Source: Granulicella sp. L60 (GTDB lineage: Bacteria; Acidobacteriota; Terriglobia; Terriglobales; Acidobacteriaceae). Taken from it: 64,000 bases of DNA. The first letter of the stretch is position 1, and each line of letters starts with the position of its first letter. The notes under the pieces are model-generated. The model made no database searches. It was not told the DNA's origin and saw only the letters and a program-made list of their open reading frames with translations. The stretch spans positions 307,986 through 371,985 of the forward strand of contig NZ_LMUR01000018.1 of assembly GCF_009765825.1 (NCBI RefSeq), read 5' to 3'. Positions 44,706 to 54,690 of this stretch are shown here, piece by piece. The position numbers and the translations under genes are program-made.

Positions 44706-47700
44706 GTGAATTTGAAGAAGTACCAATCTTTCTTTGTTTTCTTGCTTATTTTGGGGGGCTCAGTTGTAGGTTCAGGTCGTGCAGCACTGGCGCAATCTAC
44801 ATTTGGGAGCGTCCGAGGAATTGTTCAAGATACCGAGGGCGCAGCATTGCCTGACTCTAAGGTAACGCTGCACAGCGTCGATGAAAATACGGACCGTGTC
44901 GTAACGTCGGATGCAGCGGGCAACTTTGAGATGGATAACGTCCTCGCCGGTAAGTACAGCATCCGCGCTGAGCGCGATGGATTTGCCAGCACGGTGATTG
45001 ACGGCGTGCTCCTGGCGGCCCGGCAAGATGTTCGATATGTTTTCAAGCTGACGGTTGCGACTCAGGCAACTACTGTCGAGGTAAATTCCGCAGCAAATCA
45101 GATCGACACTGAGAATGGAATTATCGGAGATTCAAAGAATACGAACGATATTGGACAGTTGCCGTTGAACTTCCGCGCCTCTACGACTAGTCCTTTGACT
45201 GCATTACAGACTTCTCCGAATGTTCAGGAAGATAGCCAGGGTAATGTCGCGATTGGTGGTGCAACATCGAACCAGATCGGCTTTTCGGTTGATGGAATCT
45301 CGACGGTAAATATCTTCAATAGTGCTGCGGGAACGAACCCTTATCCTTCGCCGGAAGGAATTGCCGAACTTAAGGTCACGGCATTCAATAATAATGCCGA
45401 GTTTGCTCAAATCGCCGACGTGACGTTCACCACCCGTGGTGGAACGAACGGCTACCATGGAACCATCTTCGAATATTTGCAGAACGATGCACTTGATGCT
45501 CGCGTATATAGTTTTACAGAGAAGGCTCCAAAGCAGTTCAATACTTTTGGCGGTAGCATTGGCGGACCGGTGGTAATTCCTCATCTTTACGATGGTCACA
45601 ATAAGACATTCTTCTTTTTCGACTATGAGGGGAACCGGAGACGTACTTCGCAAGCGGAGCAGTATGTTGTACCAACGCCAGATGAGAGAGCGGGCAACTT
45701 GCAGGCGCTTGTCGGCACAACTCCTTCGTTGAATAACCCGTTTACTGGTCAGAAGTACCAAAATAATACCATCACTAATATCAATCCTTCCGCAACAGCT
45801 TTGCTGAACCAGTATTATCCTTTGCCGAATTTTGGTAACGATCCTAACAATATCGCGCCCGGCAACATCAACTATCAGGCTCTAGTTCCAATCCCATCCA
45901 ACACAGACGGCTTCGATGCTCGTATCGACCAGGTTATTAACTCGAAGCAGCAGGTATATGCTCGATTCAATCGCAAAAATCTCACGGTAAATACCGTGAA
46001 CCCTTTGTTGCCGAATGACGTAGATACAGAGCATGATCGAAGCTTCCTGATCTCTCATAACTACGTGATCAGTGCAAAGCTCTTGAACGAGTTTCGTTAT
46101 GGCTTTACAGATACGATCCTATCTCCGAACTTCGGCATTGAAGGTGCTGCAGGACTGCAAGGCATAGGAATCCAGGTAGGTGGCGATCAGGGTGTCAATG
46201 TTTCTAATCACCCGACTGACCAAGGCTTTCCTTCCATCAACTTCACCGATGGAAATGGCTTTACTCCCATCGGAAGAGATCATGTTGGTCCCACTGAGTC
46301 TACGACCAAACAGCTTGCCGACAATATTACGTATACCCGTGGCAGGCATACAATTCGTGCCGGTGTCGATCTTCGTTGGGTACGCTTCGCTGTCCCGGAG
46401 ATCGAGACACCCTCTGACGACTACGGCCTGTTTACCTTCAATCAGAATATATTTACCGGTAGTTCCTTCGGCGACCTGCTCATCGGAGCACCGAATACGA
46501 CTTACTTTGCTGTGACAGGTCCCAGAGATGATGCGGGTGGTCTGGATACAGGCATTTATGCTCAGGATCAGTGGCAGGTAAATGATCGCCTGACTGTCAA
46601 CTATGGTCTGCGCTGGGAGCTCATGCCCCCATTCGTCGACAAGAATGGAATTCAGGCAAACTTCGATCCAAACTATAGCGGCACTGGTGCAAATGGTCAG
46701 GGCGCGGTTATCGTCAACGACATTCTGCTAAACGGGCTCAAACCGGCACCAGATTTTCTGGCATCCTTCAATGCCTGCGGTTTGGCTGGTGTCAATCCGA
46801 ACTATAACGCGGCTACCTGTACACCAGTGGTTTCGAATAGCCAGGACAATCTGCCGGCGGGTCTTCGTCAGACGTATCTCCGTAACTTCGATCCTCGTAT
46901 CAGCGTTGCTTATCGTCCCTTTAGCGACACAAAGACGGTTATTCGCGCTGGCTTCGGCATCTTTACCGTGACAGCTCTGGGGCAACTACAAAATAACAAT
47001 GAAAGCAACCCGCAGGCGGCTGTCAATACCTGGGCAAATAACAACGGAGGAGTGCCTATCTTCACATTCCCTCATGTAACTCCTCCAAATGCAGGTCTTC
47101 AGTTTGGCGGCGGAGAACTCGAGCAGGCTACGGATCCTCATTATCGGGATGCGCAGAGTGCACAGTGGAATGTGACGGTAGAGCGCCAGCTCACGTCAAA
47201 TACTTCGCTGAGAGCGAGCTATGTGGGAATGAACTCCTACCGGCTGCCTGTCACCGTAAACCTAAATCAGACGAAGCCTAGCACCACTCCATACAACCCC
47301 GCGAATGCACCATTTCAGAATTGGGGAGTCATTTTTTCGACAGAGAACTTTGGTGGACAGAACTACCAGGCGCTGGAGTTAGAAGCTTCACACCGGATGG
47401 CAAGGGGCTTGTCGTATCAGGCCAACTATACCTGGGCCCATAACATCAGCGATGCTCAAGGCGATGCTCCCACCGCATTCCAAGGGGAGACTCGTTATGG
47501 ACTCGCCGATCTGAACCGTTTTGACATTAGTGCAAACCGCGGCAACGTTGTAGGAACACGGCGTGATCGCCTGCTGGTGACGGGAACTTACGAGCTGCCA
47601 TTCGGTAAAGGCCGGCAGTGGATGAACTCTTCTCAAGTGCTGGATGGCGTCCTCGGCGGTTGGAACATCAACACGATTACGCTGCTTGAAACGGGACCGT

Positions 47701-48167
47701 ATCTTACTCCTACGGACAGCGAAAGCAATGATCAGACCAACACGGACCCCTCTGGTGATGGATCGATTGTTCGTCCGGACAGAGTGGGCAACCCGTATCA
47801 AAAAGGTGCCATTACAGCGAATCCGAACTGTTCGGTATCGTCCGTTCCAGGCATAAGAGTGTTCAATCCATGTGCGTTTATGTCGACACCGGTAGGTGCA
47901 GGACGAATCGGAAATGCGGGAGTTGGTACCCTCGAGGCACCTGGCACTATTGCAGTCAGTGCGGGTCTCGCGAAGGTTCTCGCGATAAGAGAGAGTTGGC
48001 GTCTGCGTTTTGAGTCGACCTTCACCAACGTGTTGAACCGTACCAACTATGCGCCACCACCGACGAGCATAAGCAATGCGAATGGGTTTGGTGTCCTCAG
48101 CAGCGCCCAGACTGCAGAAGCTGCAGGTAACAGGACTGGACAAGTTGCTCTGCGGGTTGAGTTCTAA
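44706..48167 (+). CDS. Giant TonB-dependent receptor, Oar-like, second copy
   Basis: The protein has 1153 residues from the GTG at 44706, five bases after AGGAGGT; the frame is open to 44625 but without a leader-like sequence. A signal peptide (cleavage near ALAQS), a CarboxypepD_reg domain (FGSVRGIVQDTEGAALPDSK), a plug and a long barrel ending in NRTGQVALRVEF follow. It resembles the receptor at the left end in plan but diverges in sequence, and its codons are less GC-biased. The ligand is unknown. A two-component pair follows 173 bp downstream and could regulate or respond to its substrate. Confidence 0.92.
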   Translation: MNLKKYQSFFVFLLILGGSVVGSGRAALAQSTFGSVRGIVQDTEGAALPDSKVTLHSVDENTDRVVTSDAAGNFEMDNVLAGKYSIRAERDGFASTVIDGVLLAARQDVRYVFKLTVATQATTVEVNSAANQIDTENGIIGDSKNTNDIGQLPLNFRASTTSPLTALQTSPNVQEDSQGNVAIGGATSNQIGFSVDGISTVNIFNSAAGTNPYPSPEGIAELKVTAFNNNAEFAQIADVTFTTRGGTNGYHGTIFEYLQNDALDARVYSFTEKAPKQFNTFGGSIGGPVVIPHLYDGHNKTFFFFDYEGNRRRTSQAEQYVVPTPDERAGNLQALVGTTPSLNNPFTGQKYQNNTITNINPSATALLNQYYPLPNFGNDPNNIAPGNINYQALVPIPSNTDGFDARIDQVINSKQQVYARFNRKNLTVNTVNPLLPNDVDTEHDRSFLISHNYVISAKLLNEFRYGFTDTILSPNFGIEGAAGLQGIGIQVGGDQGVNVSNHPTDQGFPSINFTDGNGFTPIGRDHVGPTESTTKQLADNITYTRGRHTIRAGVDLRWVRFAVPEIETPSDDYGLFTFNQNIFTGSSFGDLLIGAPNTTYFAVTGPRDDAGGLDTGIYAQDQWQVNDRLTVNYGLRWELMPPFVDKNGIQANFDPNYSGTGANGQGAVIVNDILLNGLKPAPDFLASFNACGLAGVNPNYNAATCTPVVSNSQDNLPAGLRQTYLRNFDPRISVAYRPFSDTKTVIRAGFGIFTVTALGQLQNNNESNPQAAVNTWANNNGGVPIFTFPHVTPPNAGLQFGGGELEQATDPHYRDAQSAQWNVTVERQLTSNTSLRASYVGMNSYRLPVTVNLNQTKPSTTPYNPANAPFQNWGVIFSTENFGGQNYQALELEASHRMARGLSYQANYTWAHNISDAQGDAPTAFQGETRYGLADLNRFDISANRGNVVGTRRDRLLVTGTYELPFGKGRQWMNSSQVLDGVLGGWNINTITLLETGPYLTPTDSESNDQTNTDPSGDGSIVRPDRVGNPYQKGAITANPNCSVSSVPGIRVFNPCAFMSTPVGAGRIGNAGVGTLEAPGTIAVSAGLAKVLAIRESWRLRFESTFTNVLNRTNYAPPPTSISNANGFGVLSSAQTAEAAGNRTGQVALRVEF

Positions 48168-48201
48168 GCTGCCCGTAAAGTAATAAGAGTCGAAATCCAG
48201 C

Positions 48202-48236
48202 AAGGGCCGCAGTCATGAAATATGATTGCGGCCCTT
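48202..48236 (+). terminator. Strong hairpin after the TonB receptor gene
   Basis: AAGGGCCGCA (48202-48211) pairs with TGCGGCCCTT (48227-48236), with a further TCAT/ATGA inner pair. It lies 34 bp past the stop; no long T-run follows, so termination efficiency is unsure. Confidence 0.6.
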
Positions 48237-48340
48237 CTGGGTGCAGCGCGCTCTATTTAGATAATACTTACAGATTTTTTATGAAGTAGCAGTTAGTTTA
48301 GAGATGGCTTTACGGATTGTTTTTTAGCGGAGCTTCCTTT

Positions 48341-49810
48341 GTGTCGATAACGAGTCAGCATAGCGGCTCAAAGAGTTTTAGGCGTGTAGGATATCAGTCG
48401 ATCGTTCTACTGCTAACTACTTTGCTTATCTCACTATGTGCTTACAGGCTCGATGTAAACCTAGCGACAGTTAGCCTTCTGTTGTTAGCCCTAGTATTAG
48501 TGACGGCTGTCCGATGCGGATTCGTGCAGGCCATCATTACTTCTTTTGGCGCTGCTGGATGCCTCGACTATTTTTTTATTCCTCCTATTCTCAGTTTGCA
48601 CATGTCAGACCCCAAGAACTGGGTTGCCCTGTCAATCTTCCTGTTTACAGCGTTTGTCGTAAGTCAGCTTTCATCTCAGTCTCAAGCGCATGCGCGGCAG
48701 TCTGATCTGAACAGCCAACATATGGAAATGCTTTACGAGCTGAGCAGGGCGACGTTGTTTCTTGATCGTGGTCAGCCAGCTGGGTCGCAGATGGCGTCGC
48801 TGATCATAGAGGCGATGCGTGTCGACGCGGTTGCCATTTTTGATGGCAGTCTTGCGCGTCTGGACTTTGCGGGCTCCTCGTCGAGTGAGGAGAACGAGAT
48901 GGCTCGCGAAGCTTATCTACAAGATAAAAGCAGTGTAGACGTGACCACCGGTACATGGCTGCGGCCGCTACGTCTGGGTCAACATCCTTTCGGCGGTATG
49001 GTGCTGCGTGGTCCGAATCTTAGTCCAGGTATCGTTGAGGCTGTTGCATCCTTGGCGGCTATTGCGTTTGAACGTGTGCGTTCCTTTCAGAAAGAGAGCA
49101 GGGCTGAAGCCGCACGCCAGACGGAGCAGTTGCGTACAGCAGTCCTGGATGCGCTGGCACATGATTTCAAGACGCCTCTAACTGTCATCATGACGGCGAG
49201 CTCTTGTTTGGCAGAGATTGGGGGATTGGCTGCTGAGCAGATGGAGATGGTGGCGCTGATCAGTGGGCAAACGGCGGAGCTAGACACGCTAGCCACAAGG
49301 CTCTTGCAGAAGGCAAGACTTGAAGCTGAAGACCTCAGGCTGAACAAACAAGAGATAGCAGCTTCGAAGTTGATCTCTCGAGCGTTGACTATGAAAGCAG
49401 GCAGGCTCAACGGACAGGAGGTTCATGTATCGATTGAGTCGCAGAATATCTTTGTTCGAGTGGATGAGGAACTGATTGGAACGGCTATTGGTGAGTTTAT
49501 CGAAAACGCGGCAAAGTATTCTCTGGTTGGCTCCGCAATCAAGGTCACCGCCCTGGAAGATGTCTCTCAGGTTTTAATCTCGGTTCACAATGAAGGTCCA
49601 GTTATTCCGGTCGAAGATCGATCCCGGGTCTTCGAGCGCTTTTACAGAAGCCATGGCGCTTCCTATCGTGCAGCGGGAACAGGCCTGGGACTATCGATCG
49701 TTCAAAAGGCTGCGGAGGCGCACAAGGGAAGAGTGTGGGTCACGAGCGAACACGAAAAAGGAACAACGTTTTATCTTTCTCTTCCCCGCATTGTAAGGAG
49801 ACAACATTGA
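48341..49810 (+). CDS. KdpD-like sensor histidine kinase with DUF4118 membrane domain
   Basis: The protein has 489 residues from the GTG at 48341 (GGAG nine bases upstream); TTG 48317 is an alternative. Three or four membrane helices of the KdpD-type DUF4118 domain cover about 20-120 (SIVLLLTTLLISLCAYRLDV, then LATVSLLLLALVLVTAVRCG and DYFFIPPILSL). A GAF-like region is followed by HisKA with the H-box ALAHDFKTPLTVIMTASSCL, N-box EFIENAAKYSL and G-boxes GTGLGLSIVQKAAEAHKG. It lacks the large KdpD Usp/P-loop N-terminus. It overlaps the response regulator start, and no kdpFABC genes are nearby. Stimulus unknown. Confidence 0.9.
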   Translation: MSITSQHSGSKSFRRVGYQSIVLLLTTLLISLCAYRLDVNLATVSLLLLALVLVTAVRCGFVQAIITSFGAAGCLDYFFIPPILSLHMSDPKNWVALSIFLFTAFVVSQLSSQSQAHARQSDLNSQHMEMLYELSRATLFLDRGQPAGSQMASLIIEAMRVDAVAIFDGSLARLDFAGSSSSEENEMAREAYLQDKSSVDVTTGTWLRPLRLGQHPFGGMVLRGPNLSPGIVEAVASLAAIAFERVRSFQKESRAEAARQTEQLRTAVLDALAHDFKTPLTVIMTASSCLAEIGGLAAEQMEMVALISGQTAELDTLATRLLQKARLEAEDLRLNKQEIAASKLISRALTMKAGRLNGQEVHVSIESQNIFVRVDEELIGTAIGEFIENAAKYSLVGSAIKVTALEDVSQVLISVHNEGPVIPVEDRSRVFERFYRSHGASYRAAGTGLGLSIVQKAAEAHKGRVWVTSEHEKGTTFYLSLPRIVRRQH

Positions 49811-50532
49811 GTAAACCACATATCAAGCTTTTACTTGTAGAGGACGAGGCGCTTATTCGCCATGCGGTGCGGACAGCACTTGGAATATTCGGCTTTGACA
49901 TTACTGAAGCAACTCGAGGTGAAGAGGCGTTGCCGCTTCTCAACGCGATTCGGTATGACGCCGCACTTGTGGACATCAATATGCCAGGCATGGGAGGCAT
50001 TGAGACGTGCCGGGAGATGCGTCGTTTGTCGCCAGGTCTGGCGATTTTGATGCTGACGGTGAGAGATAGTGAGGATGATAAAGTGCGGGCGCTCGATGCG
50101 GGTGCGGATGACTATATCACCAAGCCATTCCATGTCCGCGAGCTGACGGCTCGTATACGAGCTGTGCTGCGTAGAACTCAGGCTCCTCATACCACCGACA
50201 ACAAGACGATTCAGATTGGAAGTATCGAATTGGATCCTGCACGGCGCGTTGTTCGTAAGTCGGGTCAAACGATACATTTCACTCCGAAGGAGTTTGAACT
50301 TCTTCATTACCTTATGGCCAGGCCTGGGGTACCTATTCCTCATGCGCGTCTGCTGAATGTTGTATGGGGAGCGGAGTATGGGAATGAGTTGGAGTATCTG
50401 CGGACGTATATGAGCCAGCTCCGTAAAAAGCTGGAAGATAATCCGTCCGACCCTATCTATCTATTAACAGATAGTCACTTTGGATACCGATTCGCCGAGG
50501 AGGTTCGCGAGAGTGTTGGGGTTCAGCCTTGA
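49807..50532 (+). CDS. OmpR/KdpE-family response regulator
   Basis: The protein has 241 residues from the TTG at 49807, six bases after AAGGAG; this codon overlaps the kinase stop (TTGA), so the two are translationally coupled. The receiver domain has the acidic pair VEDEA, phosphoacceptor Asp56 in ALVDINMPGMGG, and lysine in DDYITKPFHVRELTARI. A winged-helix DNA-binding domain follows (HFTPKEFELLHYLMARPGVP, then LEYLRTYMSQLRKKLEDNP and HFGYRF). It is probably activated by the upstream kinase. Targets could include the adjacent TonB receptor; this is inference. Confidence 0.93.
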   Translation: MSKPHIKLLLVEDEALIRHAVRTALGIFGFDITEATRGEEALPLLNAIRYDAALVDINMPGMGGIETCREMRRLSPGLAILMLTVRDSEDDKVRALDAGADDYITKPFHVRELTARIRAVLRRTQAPHTTDNKTIQIGSIELDPARRVVRKSGQTIHFTPKEFELLHYLMARPGVPIPHARLLNVVWGAEYGNELEYLRTYMSQLRKKLEDNPSDPIYLLTDSHFGYRFAEEVRESVGVQP

Positions 50533-50965
50533 TAAATCCGCTAGAACTGGATGCTCCCCCCAGTGGGCGAATTTTGCTAAACTCTTCGAAAGATAGGGTT
50601 TAGGCTTGGACTTCGGGTCTTATTGCACCCTTGAAATCGAAAAAAGGCCAATTTTTTTGAACGGGGCTAGCTAAAGTCTTGCATTAAAGATGGTTAGCTG
50701 ATGCCACGGGGCTTGTGGTGTTGCTAGATGGAATCGTCGGGGGAGTGCGTTTGTCAAGCATCTGACTCTATCTCTGGTGTGTGTTTGGGGTGGATCTTAT
50801 CGCTGTTTCAGCTTTGGGGTTCGGTCTTGCCGTGGTTGGAAGTAGGCGTCGCGCCGACGAGAGTTGTACTGCCATGCGATTGGTATCAGGGCGAGATTGT
50901 CGAGTGAGATGGAGTAAAAGCTAAGGACTGATCGGTGGGATTTCGCTGCGAATAGAATCTCTGGT
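50533..50965 (+). other. 433-bp intergenic stretch before the metal-oxyanion binding protein
   Basis: No gene is supportable. A small hairpin CGTCG (50847-50851) / CGACG (50855-50859) is present. I do not see a copy of the 54668-54690 dyad. The region is the presumed promoter zone of the binding-protein gene. Confidence 0.5.
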
Positions 50966-51934
50966 ATGAGTCAGGGTTCCGACAGGCCGAACGGAGAGAT
51001 ATTGAAACGGCACCTTAGCAGGCGAGAACTTATAGTGCGCGGCGGCTCGTTAATGGGGGCGGCTATTGTTTTCGGAGTGCCTGGACACATGCTGGCCCAG
51101 GGGTTGGCCGTGTTGGATGTGGCTTCCGCGGGTTCTATTCGCCCCATGCTGGAAGGTGCAATTAAAACAGCCATTGCGCAGGATCTAAAGCTGGATCTTC
51201 ACGCTCATGCTGAAGGCGCGGATACGGTGGCGCAATCGATTGTGAGTGAGGCTCTGCGGGCTGATGTTTTTATTCCTGTTACGGCCGGGCCTATGCTAAC
51301 CGTGATGCACGCGGGCAAAGCAGAGACGGGAGAGCCTATCGCTCGCACGGAGTTGGTTCTTGTGTACAGTCCGAAGAGCCGATTCGCACCTCAATTGGAG
51401 GCGGCTGCGGGAGGCAAGGCGAACTGGTGGGAGGTTCTGCAGGAGCCGGGTATGAGGATTGGACGGGGCAATCCTGCTGCCGATCCGGGGGCGCGCGCCA
51501 TCTTGTTTGCGATGATGCTGGCTGCGAAAAAATACAACCAGCCAAATCTGGTGGACAAGGTTGTTGGGCCTACTCTGAATCCGGAGCAGATCATTCCTGG
51601 GGTGCAGGCCGGTCTACAGAGTGGTGCGATCGATGTGAGCGCTTCTTACAAGATCGGCGTGGGGAGCAGCAAGCTTCCCTATATTACGCTTCCCAAAGAG
51701 ATCAACCTGAGCAGTCTGAATGTTCATACGGAGAATCCGGAGATAAGTCTGTCCATTGGTGGAAGGACTTATCTTCCGGATCCGTTGGTGTACTACGCTG
51801 GGCTTCTGAAGGGTGCGGCGAATCCGGTTGGAGCCTCCGCATTTCTGAGTTGGCTCAGAGGCGCGGAGGCGCAGGCTTTGTTTCTTCAGCATCAGTTCGA
51901 TGCTCCGGGAGAGGCCTCCGCTATCCACGCTTGA
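50966..51934 (+). CDS. Tat-exported WtpA/ModA-like molybdate or tungstate binding protein
   Basis: The protein has 322 residues. A twin-arginine-like leader (LSRRELIVRGGSLMGAAIVFG) ends at about HMLAQG. The mature part is a type-II periplasmic binding protein: VLDVASAGSIRPMLEGAI, DVFIPVTAG, ARTELVLVYSP and RIGRGNPAADPGARAILFAM, the last closely resembling the WtpA/TupA segment around the oxyanion site. It should bind molybdate or tungstate in the periplasm. No ABC permease or ATPase genes lie in the window. It converges, with a 10-bp gap, on a TonB receptor whose divergent neighbour encodes a molybdate-binding TOBE regulator, which supports the assignment. Confidence 0.78.
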   Translation: MSQGSDRPNGEILKRHLSRRELIVRGGSLMGAAIVFGVPGHMLAQGLAVLDVASAGSIRPMLEGAIKTAIAQDLKLDLHAHAEGADTVAQSIVSEALRADVFIPVTAGPMLTVMHAGKAETGEPIARTELVLVYSPKSRFAPQLEAAAGGKANWWEVLQEPGMRIGRGNPAADPGARAILFAMMLAAKKYNQPNLVDKVVGPTLNPEQIIPGVQAGLQSGAIDVSASYKIGVGSSKLPYITLPKEINLSSLNVHTENPEISLSIGGRTYLPDPLVYYAGLLKGAANPVGASAFLSWLRGAEAQALFLQHQFDAPGEASAIHA

Positions 51935-51944
51935 GCGGACGAGA

Positions 51945-54431
51945 TCAGAAGGCGAACTGCAGTGAGGTTGAGATCGTTCGCGGGGGTGCGAGGTGCGCGG
52001 TGTTGCTGCTCGCGTTGGTTCCGGTGATGTCTCCGGCGGCGATCGTGGAGTAGTAGCGAACGTTGGAGATATTGTTACTCGTGAATCTCAACGTTGCCAG
52101 TTTGGAGAAGAGTGTTCGGGAGTAACGGAAGCCGAGGTCGAAGGTGTTGAAGCCTTCGGTGGAGTGAAGGTTCTCGTCGTCCTGGGTGCGGCGCCCTGTG
52201 AACTGCCAGTTTCCGGTGATGTTGAGGTTTGCGACGCCGGGTACGCGGTACTCACTGTAGAGATTGGAGTGATAGGCGGGGATGCCGACGAATCGTTTGC
52301 CATCGGTTGCCTGGACTCCCGTGTCGTTTAGCCGTGCGTTCAAGGCGGTGAAGCCTCCGTCGATGAGGAGACGATGAAAGAGCGTGCCCTGAGCGGAGAT
52401 CTCCGCTCCGAAGTTTACCTGCTGGCCGACGATCTCGAATATGGTTTGCCCGGTGGTGCCGAAGGCTACCGTGTTGGCGAAGGGACGTTCGAGGCGGAAC
52501 AGTGCGGTGGTGATGTTGATGGGCTGTCCGTCGGTTTTGAAGCCGATCTCCCACTCCTTGCTGCGGTAGGGGGCTAATGCCTGGTTGGCGTTCACTGTGC
52601 CGCCGGGTGCGATGTCACCTTGCTGGAGGCTGCTGGCATAGGTTGCGTATGCAGTGGTCGATGCCGTTGGCTTGTACATGACGCTGGCGGATGGGCTAAT
52701 ACCGTTCTTGTTCGATCCGCTGGTGCGCACATTGCTGGAGTTGTTGTTGTCTACGCCGATCCAATCCTGGCTGGCGGCGAGACGGATGGAGAAGCGCTTG
52801 GGGAACGAGATGAGGTCGCCGAGTGTGAAGCCCTGCTGGTGGACGACCGCGGATTGATACAGGCCGACGTTCTTCGGGAGGCTAGCGGCGGGCGGTGCAA
52901 AGATGACAGGATTTGCGATGTTGGCTGTGCCGAGCAAGACGCTGGCGGCGGATGGTGAGATGTAAGAGTACTGGTTGAAGCGGTAACCTTCGCTGGCGAC
53001 GACTACGTCCTGCTTGAGGCCCCACTTCGAGACCAGGCCGGTGATGTAGCCGAGATCGCTTTCTACGCCGAAGCGAGGTGCGAAGCCGGTGGCGAGCGAG
53101 GTGCTGTAGTCTCCGTTGTTGTCGGTCAGATTGTTGACTGGGGTGTCGATGAAGCGGTCGAGGCGCTGTGCAAGGCCGCCGGCCATTGCATGCCAGTTCG
53201 GGGAGAAGTCATGCAGGAGGCGCGCGCTAGTGCTCTGGGTGGTGAGGTTCACGCCGGCGTAGGCCTGGCCGTATCCCACTCGGGTTGGATCGGGTGCGTT
53301 GGGAAGGAGGAGTGTGGGTGCGGGGTCTTGAGGTGTGCCGGTGGCTTTCTTGTTGGGGCCGTAGGTGAACCATCCTGGATAGCCGCGCTGGACGAGATCG
53401 TATGCGCTGTAGTGAGCGTCGATGGTGGTTTTGTTGGTAGGTCTTAGATCAAAGGCGAACTCGGCCAGGCGGCGGCGGAGGCGGCTCTGATCGACGTAAG
53501 CGGTTCCATCGCCAAAGAGCAGGTTGCTGCGGTAGCCGAAGATCTTGTGGGGTCCGAGGCGGCCGCCGGCATCGCCGTAGATGGTGCCGATGGAGCTGCT
53601 GTCCTGCTCGAGATAGATGTTCGTGGTGCGGTCTTCGGTGGGACGCTTGAGGATGAAGTCGAACATGCCGGAGGGGTTGGCCGGTCCGTACATGGCTGCT
53701 CCGAGGCCGTTCTCTACCTGCAACTCCTGATACTGTTCCATGGGGTTGGCGCCTGTGATTGCGATTGCCATGCCGTCCATGCGGGTGTTCTGAGCGATTG
53801 AACCCTGAACTCCGCGGGTGGCAGGACGGAGGATCTCCGAGCCCTGCTGCTCGGTGAATGAGACCAGAGGGAGATATTTGAGAGCGTCGCGAAGGCTCTT
53901 TACCTGGGTGTTGACGATCTGCTCGGAGGGAAGGACTGTGATGGTGTAGGGCTGATTCACGATCGGCGAAGAGCCCAGAACGCCTGGGTCGACGTTGTCG
54001 ACGTAATATCCATCTGTAGTGGTTCCGGGGCTACCACCGTTGACGGTGACGGAGGTGCTGGCACCGGCGAGGGAGAAGGACAGGTCACGTGTCATATTCT
54101 GGCCGGCATAGATGGCTAAGGCTGGAACGACGATGGTTGCGAAGCCTGATCTCTTCGCCTCGAGCCTATAGGTTCCTGGCGGTACGGAGGCGAAGGTGTA
54201 CTGCCCCGTTTGATTCGTGGTTGCTTGAAGGGTGTTGGACGTTTGAATATTTTCCAGCGTGACCGTAGCGTTTGCTACTACGGATTGATCGGGATCTTTG
54301 ATGGTTCCGCTTAGCTGGCTGGATTGGGCGAACGCCTGCGCTGATGCAAGCAAGAGAAAGGACAGGCAGAGTGTAAGGAGGATGCGTGAGCTTCTGAAGA
54401 GGGAGAGGGGGACAACGGCGTAGCGAGACAT
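51945..54431 (-). CDS. Siderophore-type TonB-dependent receptor with carboxypeptidase-regulatory domain, probable metal-oxyanion complex uptake
   Basis: The protein has 828 residues; AAGGAG lies before the ATG at 54431. A signal peptide (cleavage near QAFAQS) is followed by a CarboxypepD_reg domain (SQLSGTIKDPDQSVVANATV), a FhuA/FecA-type plug (QPYTITVLPSEQIVNTQVKS; RGVQGSIAQNTRMDGMAI), and a 22-strand barrel ending in the aromatic RTISTSLQFAF. It is much shorter than the two Oar-like receptors and of siderophore-receptor plan. Its promoter is shared with a TOBE regulator, and a molybdate-type binding protein lies at its 3' end. Uptake of a molybdate/tungstate chelate is therefore inferred; iron-siderophore transport is the alternative. 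Confidence 0.88.
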   Translation of the reverse strand: MSRYAVVPLSLFRSSRILLTLCLSFLLLASAQAFAQSSQLSGTIKDPDQSVVANATVTLENIQTSNTLQATTNQTGQYTFASVPPGTYRLEAKRSGFATIVVPALAIYAGQNMTRDLSFSLAGASTSVTVNGGSPGTTTDGYYVDNVDPGVLGSSPIVNQPYTITVLPSEQIVNTQVKSLRDALKYLPLVSFTEQQGSEILRPATRGVQGSIAQNTRMDGMAIAITGANPMEQYQELQVENGLGAAMYGPANPSGMFDFILKRPTEDRTTNIYLEQDSSSIGTIYGDAGGRLGPHKIFGYRSNLLFGDGTAYVDQSRLRRRLAEFAFDLRPTNKTTIDAHYSAYDLVQRGYPGWFTYGPNKKATGTPQDPAPTLLLPNAPDPTRVGYGQAYAGVNLTTQSTSARLLHDFSPNWHAMAGGLAQRLDRFIDTPVNNLTDNNGDYSTSLATGFAPRFGVESDLGYITGLVSKWGLKQDVVVASEGYRFNQYSYISPSAASVLLGTANIANPVIFAPPAASLPKNVGLYQSAVVHQQGFTLGDLISFPKRFSIRLAASQDWIGVDNNNSSNVRTSGSNKNGISPSASVMYKPTASTTAYATYASSLQQGDIAPGGTVNANQALAPYRSKEWEIGFKTDGQPINITTALFRLERPFANTVAFGTTGQTIFEIVGQQVNFGAEISAQGTLFHRLLIDGGFTALNARLNDTGVQATDGKRFVGIPAYHSNLYSEYRVPGVANLNITGNWQFTGRRTQDDENLHSTEGFNTFDLGFRYSRTLFSKLATLRFTSNNISNVRYYSTIAAGDITGTNASSNTAHLAPPRTISTSLQFAF

Positions 54432-54667
54432 CGCGCTCCTTGAGAGTGGCGCCTCCCCTAGTCGATTCGTACAAAACTAAGATCGCGCTGGGGAGGGTGT
54501 TGGTAGAAGAAGGTTTGTGGCAGCGATAGGGTGGGCGCGCGTTTGGCAGCACTTTGTTCGATTTCGCACAAGAAAACGTGTGCCTTTAATTTCGAATTTA
54601 TATGAATAGAAATGCATGGTCAAGCTTACGAATGGCTGGAGATGTTTGTGCGGCGTCATAGGAGAAT

Positions 54668-54690
54668 ATGTTGTCGCATAGCGCTAACAT
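54668..54690. promoter_or_regulatory. 23-bp dyad operator candidate between TonB receptor and TOBE regulator
   Basis: ATGTT (54668-54672) and AACAT (54686-54690) flank CGC (54675-54677) and GCG (54681-54683), symmetric about 54679. An outer GGAGAA/TTCTCC pair (54661-54666 and 54694-54699) frames it nearly symmetrically. It starts 58 bp before the regulator ATG, the position of an autoregulatory operator. The layout resembles ModE-type half-sites. Confidence 0.5.

Noticed and set aside
50847..50859. CGTCG-CGC-CGACG mini-hairpin upstream of the binding protein as a second molybdate operator
   Set aside because: Sequence and spacing do not match the 54668-54690 dyad and it is too short to rise above chance in GC-rich DNA.
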